NCBI GenBank assembly: GCA_051859505.1
Contig: JBHYFN010000002.1
Location: forward strand, 62,001 to 126,000
Origin: JAFIEN01 sp051859505
Lineage (GTDB): Bacteria; Pseudomonadota; Alphaproteobacteria; Rhodobacterales; Rhodobacteraceae
Length of the DNA: 64,000 nucleotides
Reading direction: 5' to 3'
Shown here one piece after another: positions 59,000 through 64,000 of this stretch. Below the pieces are notes generated by a model, which worked only from the letters and a program-made list of their open reading frames with translations, searched no databases and was not told the origin of the DNA. The translations under genes were made by a program, and so were the position numbers. Position 1 is the stretch's first letter, and every line of letters begins with the position of its first letter.

Positions 59000-59677
59000 T
59001 CAGCCGATGCCGGCGATGATGGCGCGCAGGGCCTCGATCCCGTCGCCACGCTCGGACGAGGTCAGCACGATCTCGGGGAAGGCCGCCGGATGGGCGGCCA
59101 GCGCGCCCCGGACCTGGGACAGAACCTTGGCCTGCTCGCTGTCCTTGATCTTGTCGATCTTGGTCAGGACGCATTGAAAGGTCACGGCGGATTTGTCGAG
59201 AAGCGTCAGGATCTCTTCATCCACGGCCTTCACGCCGTGGCGGGCGTCGATCAGCACGAAGGCGCGGCGCAGCGTCTGGCGCCCGGCTAGGTAGGATTTC
59301 AGAAGCTTCTGCCAACGCTCGACCACGGGCAAAGGGGCCTGCGCATAGCCATAGCCCGGCAGATCGACCAGGTAATGCGTCTCGCCGGCGGTGAAGAAGT
59401 TGATCTCTTGCGTCCGTCCGGGCGTGTTCGAGGCCCGCGCCAATGACCGCCGCCCCGTCAGCGCATTGATCAGACTGGACTTTCCCACATTGGACCGGCC
59501 CGCGAAACAGACCTCGACCCGGTCGGCCGGGGGCAGGCCCGCCATCGCGACCACGCCCTTGAGGAACTCGACCTGCCCGGTCAGCAGCTTGCGCCCGGCT
59601 TCGGCTTCGCTGCGCTCCGGCTCTGCGGCGACGGGAAAGGGCAGGGCGGCCGGGCCGCCGCCCTCAGCCTTTTCCAC
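59000..59677 (-). CDS. engB: Ribosome biogenesis GTPase EngB (YihA/YsxC)
   Basis: A 225-residue GTPase for 50S assembly. Seen: G1 FAGRSNVGKSSLINAL, G2 region NTPGRTQEINFF, G3 LVDLPGYGYA and G4 VLTKIDKI. The GTG start at 59677 lies inside the yidC 3' end (14-base overlap) and is the only suitable start near the conserved N-terminus. It is downstream of yidC in the same direction and 25 bases before argB. Confidence 0.92.
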   Translation of the reverse strand: MEKAEGGGPAALPFPVAAEPERSEAEAGRKLLTGQVEFLKGVVAMAGLPPADRVEVCFAGRSNVGKSSLINALTGRRSLARASNTPGRTQEINFFTAGETHYLVDLPGYGYAQAPLPVVERWQKLLKSYLAGRQTLRRAFVLIDARHGVKAVDEEILTLLDKSAVTFQCVLTKIDKIKDSEQAKVLSQVRGALAAHPAAFPEIVLTSSERGDGIEALRAIIAGIG

Positions 59678-61502
59678 CGGGCTTGCCGTCGTTGTTGGCC
59701 GCCTTGGGCGTTCGCTTGAAGCTTTCGGCGATATTCCCGAACAGGTCGGGCTTGTGCCCATGGCGGCGCATGATGACGTATTGCTGCACGAAGGTGATCA
59801 CGTTGTTGGCGATCCAGTAGATGATCAGGCCCGAGGCGAAGGTGCCGAGCATGAACATGAAGACCCAGGGCAGCCAGGCGAAGATCATCTTCTGCGTCGG
59901 ATCGGTCGGCGTCGGGTTCAGCTTCTGCTGAAGCCACATCGAGACGCCGAGGAAGATCGGCAGCACGCCCAGCGAGAAGATGAAGAACAGGCTCGACGGA
60001 TCGGGCGTTCCCCAGGGAAACAGGCCGAACATGTTGAGGATCGACGACGGGTCCGGCGCCGAAAGATCGCGGATCCACCAGATCCAGGGCGCATGACGCA
60101 GCTCGATCGTGACGAAGATCACCTTGTAGAGCGAAAAGAAGATCGGGATCTGGATCAGGATCGGCAGACAGCCCGAGGCGGGGTTCACCTTGTTGTCGCG
60201 GTAGAGCTTCATCATGCCCTGCTGCATGGCCTGCCTGTCGTCGCCGGCCTGCTCCTTGAGCTTCTCCATCTCGGGCTGAAGCTCTTTCATCCGCGCCATC
60301 GAGACATAGGACTTGTAGGCGAGCGGCAGGACAAGGGCCTTGATCACAAGGGTCAGAAAGATGATCGACCAGCCCATGTTGCCGATGATCACGTTGATTT
60401 CATGCAGCAGCCAGAAGATCGGCTTGGTCAGGAAGAAGAACCAGCCCCAGTCGATCGAATCGACGAAGCGGTCGATGCCGCTGCGCTGGTAGTCGCGGAT
60501 CGCCTCCCATTCCTTCGCGCCGGCGAAAAGCTGGCTATCGACGCTGACACTCGCGCCGGGGGCGACGGTGCTGGCGGGAAAGACGGCTTCTGTCTGCAGG
60601 ATCTCGGTCGTCGGGTTGTAATGGGCGGTCGAGCGGAAGGCGGTGCCCGGCTGCGGCACGATCGAGGTCATCCAGTATTTGTCGGTGAAGCCGATCCAGC
60701 CGTTGTTCTCGACCTCGACCACATCGGAAAGCCCGCCGCGCCGCGGATCCGCGTCGAGGTTGCGCATCTTCTTGTAGCTGATTTCCTGCAACGTGCCGTC
60801 CGACATCCGCACCACGCCTTCATGCAGGATGAAAAAGCCGGCAGAGGCCGGGCTGCCGTGGCGGGCGATGATGGCATAGGGCGCCAGCGTGATCGCGCTG
60901 TCGGTCATGTTCTCGACGCTTTGGGTGATGTTGAACATGAACAGCGGATCGACCGAGAGGGTCCGGCGGAAGATCAGCCCGGCCCCGTTGTCCCAGACGA
61001 GTGTGACCGGCGTCTCGGGGGTCAGGGTCGTGCCGTTCTCGACCTCCCAAACCGTGTTGGGGCCGGGCAGAAGATCGGCCGAGACGCCCTCGACCGGGGC
61101 CCATCCGTAAAGTGCGTAGTAGGAGCCGGGCTCGCCCACCGGCGAAAGCAGCCGGACAAGCGGCGAATCCTCATCCAGCGTTTCGCGATAGGCGACGAGT
61201 TCAAGATCGTCGATCCGGCCGCCCTGCAGAAGAATTGTTCCGGTCAGGCTGGGGGTCTCGACCGCGATACGCGCCGCCTCGGTCACGACTGCCGGCACAT
61301 CGGTGACGGCCGCCTCGCCCGCGGGCGGTGTCGTCGCCTGGGGTGTTGTCGCCTCGGGCGTCGTCGCCGTTGCCTGTTCGGTCGCGGGAATCGGTTCGTC
61401 CTGCGGCGGTGGCATCTCTGGTGGAAACAGGAAGACCCACGTCAGGATGACCACGAAACTGAGGACCGTGGCAAGGATGAGGTTCTTGGTCTGGTCTTCC
61501 AT
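59664..61502 (-). CDS. yidC: Membrane protein insertase YidC
   Basis: A 612-residue inner-membrane insertase. The N-terminal helix (NLILATVLSFVVILTWVFLF) is followed by a Thr/Pro-rich linker of short TTPxA repeats, the large periplasmic beta-domain, and the five-helix insertase core (GWSIIFLTLVIKALVLPLAY, KLYRDNKVNPASGCLPILIQ, and later helices). It inserts membrane proteins alone or with Sec. The engB start overlaps its end. Confidence 0.96.
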   Translation of the reverse strand: MEDQTKNLILATVLSFVVILTWVFLFPPEMPPPQDEPIPATEQATATTPEATTPQATTPPAGEAAVTDVPAVVTEAARIAVETPSLTGTILLQGGRIDDLELVAYRETLDEDSPLVRLLSPVGEPGSYYALYGWAPVEGVSADLLPGPNTVWEVENGTTLTPETPVTLVWDNGAGLIFRRTLSVDPLFMFNITQSVENMTDSAITLAPYAIIARHGSPASAGFFILHEGVVRMSDGTLQEISYKKMRNLDADPRRGGLSDVVEVENNGWIGFTDKYWMTSIVPQPGTAFRSTAHYNPTTEILQTEAVFPASTVAPGASVSVDSQLFAGAKEWEAIRDYQRSGIDRFVDSIDWGWFFFLTKPIFWLLHEINVIIGNMGWSIIFLTLVIKALVLPLAYKSYVSMARMKELQPEMEKLKEQAGDDRQAMQQGMMKLYRDNKVNPASGCLPILIQIPIFFSLYKVIFVTIELRHAPWIWWIRDLSAPDPSSILNMFGLFPWGTPDPSSLFFIFSLGVLPIFLGVSMWLQQKLNPTPTDPTQKMIFAWLPWVFMFMLGTFASGLIIYWIANNVITFVQQYVIMRRHGHKPDLFGNIAESFKRTPKAANNDGKPGGKG

Positions 61503-61789
61503 CAGATGCGCCCAACAGGTCGGAAATTGTCCCCGCGGTTCAACAGGGCAAGGGGCGAAAGGTCAACCCGTATTCGGGTCACGATAGCGCCGACCCTTGG
61601 CCCCGACCGGTGGTGCAGGCAATTGGCGCCCGCAACCGGCGCCCGCAAGTGGCAAAGACCGGCCAGCCAACCACCGGCGCGGCTTCACGAGACGACGCTT
61701 GGCGAGCATCCCCCGGATCCCCGATCCAGGCGACGGACCATTGACCTGCGGGTGCGAGGCAGCCGCCCTCCGGTCTGGCGGCAGGTCGT
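61503..61789. other. 287-base gap between the EAL gene and yidC
   Basis: No gene is supported here. A 5-bp hairpin (ACCCG-TATT-CGGGT, 61566-61579) lies in the middle and could end the EAL transcript, but no U-run follows. The rpmH, rnpA or yidD genes often found before yidC are absent. Confidence 0.5.
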
Positions 61790-63331
61790 TCAGACCGCCT
61801 TCAGCCGAACGGGCGAGGCGGTTCGGGTCGGGGTGATGCGGGCTTCCAGCCAGTCGAAGGTGGCCTGGATCGGCATCGGGCGCGAAATCCCGAAGCCCTG
61901 CAGATGGCCGCATCCCAACCGGCGCAGCATGTCCTGTTCCTCCGGGGTTTCGACGCCTTCGGCCAGGGTGTCGATTCCCAGCCTTTCGGCCATGGTCAGG
62001 ATGGCCGCGACCATCTTCTGCTGTTCGGGATCCTCGTCGATTCCGGTGACGAACGATCGGTCGATCTTGATCCGCTCGATCAACAGGCGACGGATCGAAG
62101 TGATCGAGGCGTGCCCCGTTCCGAAATCGTCCAGATCAAGGCAGCAGCCAAGACTGGCGAGCCCGGCGAGATTCGATCTCACCACATCGTCGGTCTTTCC
62201 CGCCACCACCGTTTCGAGCACCTCGACCACGAGCCTGTCGGGCGTCAAGTCGAACCGGGCGAGTTCCGTCGCGATCCTGTCGACAAGCCGGGGGTCGCAA
62301 AGTTCCTGGTTCGAGAAGTTCACGCCGACCCGCGGAATGCGAAAGCCCCGATCCTCCCATTTCCGAAGCGCAGACAGGGCATTGTGGATCATGATCTCGC
62401 TCAGCCGGTCCATCAGGCCGGCCTGTTCCAGCGCGGGCAGAAATTCGTTTGGCGCGATCAGGCCCCGTTCCGGATGCTGCCAGCGCGCAAGCGCCTCGAA
62501 CCCGGTGATGTGCCCGGATCGGGCCGAGATCTGCGGTTGATAGAAGGCGAGGATCTGCCCATCCTCGAGCGCCGCCCGCATTTCGCCGGCAAGGTTGGTG
62601 CGGCTCGTGATGCGATTGTGCAGGGCTTCCGAATAGCTGCGGATCGCCGAAGGCCCGCTGCGCTGGGCTTCGATCATCGCCAGCGTCGCCATCTGCAAGA
62701 GATCCTTGCCCTTCGGTTGATTGTGACGCCCGGCCAGCGCAAAGCCGATCGAGGCGGTGATGTAGACATTTGCGCCACCGACGGCGATGGGTTGGGCAAG
62801 CGCTCTCTGTATCCGGCCGGCCAGGACGATGGCGGCTTCGAGGTCAAGCCCGATCTCGGGCCCCAGCGCGACCGCAAAGGTCGGCCCCTCGAGGCGTCCG
62901 ACAAGGTCCGATTCCCGCATCGTTTCGGCAAGTCGGTGGGCGACGACGGTCAGGATGCGTTCGACCCCCGCATGATCCTGTGTTTCCTCGATCCTGCGGA
63001 AGCGGTCGATCTCGATCACGAAGGCGCCGGTTTCGCCGCGTCGGGCAAGCAGACGCGAAGGGCCGGTATCGAGCGCCGTTATGATCGCGCCGCGACCGGG
63101 CAGCCCGGTCAGATCGTCGGTTCGGCCGGAAGTCGGGCTGCGTTCGATCATGATCCGTGACAGAAGAAACGGGCCGGCCGCCAATCCGCAAAGGACGGCC
63201 GCCTGTTGCCAGCCCCAGATCGCCGCAACAAGGCCGAAGGCCGACAGCGCCAGCAGGGCACCGGCCATGAAGGCCCATCTGCCGAGGCGGGCGACCTTGC
63301 AACCTATGCTGTTCAAGATTCGGGGCGCCAT
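61790..63331 (-). CDS. Membrane GGDEF-EAL protein, probable c-di-GMP phosphodiesterase
   Basis: A 513-residue protein with two N-terminal hydrophobic segments (residues ~20-60), a degenerate GGDEF domain and a C-terminal EAL domain. In the first, DDLTGLPGRG is kept but the active site reads RLEGPTFAV, so cyclase activity is unlikely. In the second all key segments are seen: FEALARW (E-x-L-x-R), VNFSNQEL, VEVLET, DLDDFGTGHAS, IKIDRSFV and LAEGVET. It should hydrolyse c-di-GMP at the membrane. The ATG at 63331 precedes the first membrane segment. Confidence 0.92.
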   Translation of the reverse strand: MAPRILNSIGCKVARLGRWAFMAGALLALSAFGLVAAIWGWQQAAVLCGLAAGPFLLSRIMIERSPTSGRTDDLTGLPGRGAIITALDTGPSRLLARRGETGAFVIEIDRFRRIEETQDHAGVERILTVVAHRLAETMRESDLVGRLEGPTFAVALGPEIGLDLEAAIVLAGRIQRALAQPIAVGGANVYITASIGFALAGRHNQPKGKDLLQMATLAMIEAQRSGPSAIRSYSEALHNRITSRTNLAGEMRAALEDGQILAFYQPQISARSGHITGFEALARWQHPERGLIAPNEFLPALEQAGLMDRLSEIMIHNALSALRKWEDRGFRIPRVGVNFSNQELCDPRLVDRIATELARFDLTPDRLVVEVLETVVAGKTDDVVRSNLAGLASLGCCLDLDDFGTGHASITSIRRLLIERIKIDRSFVTGIDEDPEQQKMVAAILTMAERLGIDTLAEGVETPEEQDMLRRLGCGHLQGFGISRPMPIQATFDWLEARITPTRTASPVRLKAV

Positions 63332-63385
63332 CCGTCACATCCCTCTGTGCAACCCGAGGGATAGACCAACAATCTGATGCCGAAG

Positions 63386-64000
63386 TTAACGCGAGTCCGG
63401 GGAATCCCGAGAATTGTCCAAACTCCGGGTCAGGCCGGCGAAATCGAACAGGCCCGGGTCCAGAAGATGCGAGGGGCGGGCATTCATCAGCGCGCGGAAC
63501 ATGACCTGCCTGCGGCCGGGGCTGTTCTTCTCCCAGCCGTCGAGAATCGCCTTGACCTGCTGGCGCTGCAGCCCGTCTTGCGAGCCGCAGAGGTCGCAGG
63601 GAATGATCGGATAGCCCATCGCCCGCGAGAACCTCTCGCAATCCGCCTCGGCGACATGGGCAAGCGGGCGATAGACGAAGAGATCGCCCTCTTCGTTGAC
63701 AAGCTTGGGCGGCATCGTGGCCAGACGTCCGCCGTGAAAGAGGTTCATGAAGAAGGTCTCGAGGATGTCGTCGCGGTGATGGCCGAGCACGACCGCCGAG
63801 CAGCCCTCCTCGCGCGCGATCCGGTAAAGGTTGCCGCGCCGCAGACGGGAACAGAGCGCGCAATAGGTCCGGCCCTGCGGAACCTTGTCCATGACGATGG
63901 AATAGGTGTCCTGGTATTCGATCCGATGCGGCACGCCCATCTTTGTCAGAAACTCGGGCAGGACGGTCGCGGGGAACCCCGGCTGCCCCTGATCAAGGTT
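63386..64000 (-). CDS. ttcA: tRNA 2-thiocytidine(32) synthetase TtcA, start beyond the window
   Basis: The frame enters at 64000 (NLDQGQPGFPATVLPEFL) and ends at 63386, giving 204 visible residues of the C-terminal two thirds. Seen: CALCSRLRRG with the Fe-S Cys pair (C-x2-C), LGHHRDDILETFFMNLFHGG, and CDLCGSQDGLQRQQVK with the third ligand Cys. It puts sulfur on C32 of some tRNAs. The PP-loop lies outside the window. Confidence 0.94.
   Translation of the reverse strand, partial: NLDQGQPGFPATVLPEFLTKMGVPHRIEYQDTYSIVMDKVPQGRTYCALCSRLRRGNLYRIAREEGCSAVVLGHHRDDILETFFMNLFHGGRLATMPPKLVNEEGDLFVYRPLAHVAEADCERFSRAMGYPIIPCDLCGSQDGLQRQQVKAILDGWEKNSPGRRQVMFRALMNARPSHLLDPGLFDFAGLTRSLDNSRDSPDSR

Noticed and set aside
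61563..61709. A 48-residue basic open frame in the gap before yidC, first suspected to be rpmH or an rnpA remnant
   Set aside because: The sequence does not match ribosomal protein L34 or RnpA signatures and no good ribosome site is present.
59391..62540. A 1049-codon plus-strand frame across engB, yidC and part of the EAL gene
   Set aside because: It runs opposite well-supported genes and has low-complexity composition from codon-position bias only.
1..64000. CRISPR arrays, tRNA/rRNA genes, insertion sequences, prophage or integrase genes
   Set aside because: None was found on reading; there are no regularly spaced repeats, transposase motifs or tRNA-like sequences.

Overview
The window is GC-rich, gene-dense chromosomal DNA from an alphaproteobacterium, most likely a Rhodobacteraceae member (Rhodobacter/Paracoccus/roseobacter type). 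This rests on protein content (ATP12 chaperone, MlaA/MlaC, a SCHIC/B12-type sensor, an AgpA-like sugar-binding protein), on many 4-base start/stop overlaps, and on intergenic palindromes that look like family-specific repeats. No tRNA, rRNA, CRISPR array, insertion sequence or prophage was seen. Almost all of the sequence is protein coding.

Layout. 1-5.6 kb: an OmpA-family envelope protein, UbiA, RsmE, a GNAT acetyltransferase and an AraC-type regulator. 5.8-16.3 kb: the main accessory block, an alpha-galactoside uptake and hydrolysis operon. It has an OppA-class binding protein, two permeases, a double ATPase, a MelA-type GH4 alpha-galactosidase, a flavin-dependent halogenase-like protein and a second, different GH4 enzyme. 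The AraC regulator lies divergently in front of it. 16.4-24.9 kb: rhodanese, a small lipoprotein, a hydantoinase/oxoprolinase-type protein, then a sugar-nucleotide and glycan-initiation group (GalE, FlaA1/WbpM-type dehydratase, initiating sugar transferase, SDR) and a CDP-alcohol phosphatidyltransferase. 25-30 kb: HrpB helicase, Nudix hydrolase, and an mlaA-mlaC-hypothetical operon. 30.1-33.2 kb: a type I secretion ATPase and membrane fusion protein. 33.3-41.3 kb: RidA, glycerophosphodiesterase, FemAB-like protein, pterin dehydratase, peroxiredoxin, ferredoxin reductase, RsmD, SmpB, sulfurtransferase and aromatic aminotransferase. 41.5-50.9 kb: YcaQ-type glycosylase, DapA, lytic transglycosylase, EamA transporter, a split MnmC pair, FMN reductase and a ThDP enzyme. 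50.9-64 kb: B12/SCHIC-like protein, a 54-residue protein, RarA, CrcB, RluC, ATP12, an orphan amino-acid binding protein, a SixA/Fe-S/ArgB operon, EngB, YidC, an EAL protein and the start-truncated TtcA.

How the genes work together. The clearest pathway is import of an alpha-galactoside (melibiose, raffinose or galactinol type) and intracellular NAD-dependent hydrolysis by GH4 enzymes, switched by the AraC regulator. The halogenase-like gene is translationally coupled to its neighbours in this operon and has the catalytic lysine and the WxWxIP motif of true halogenases. Its presence among sugar genes is the best candidate here for undescribed biology. A second non-coding signal is a composite repeat present twice in inverted orientation (about 38.5 and 41.4 kb), where one hairpin changes sequence but keeps its pairing. 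A third is a set of AATTT-centred palindromes placed just after stop codons.

All assignments come from reading the sequence. No database search was run.
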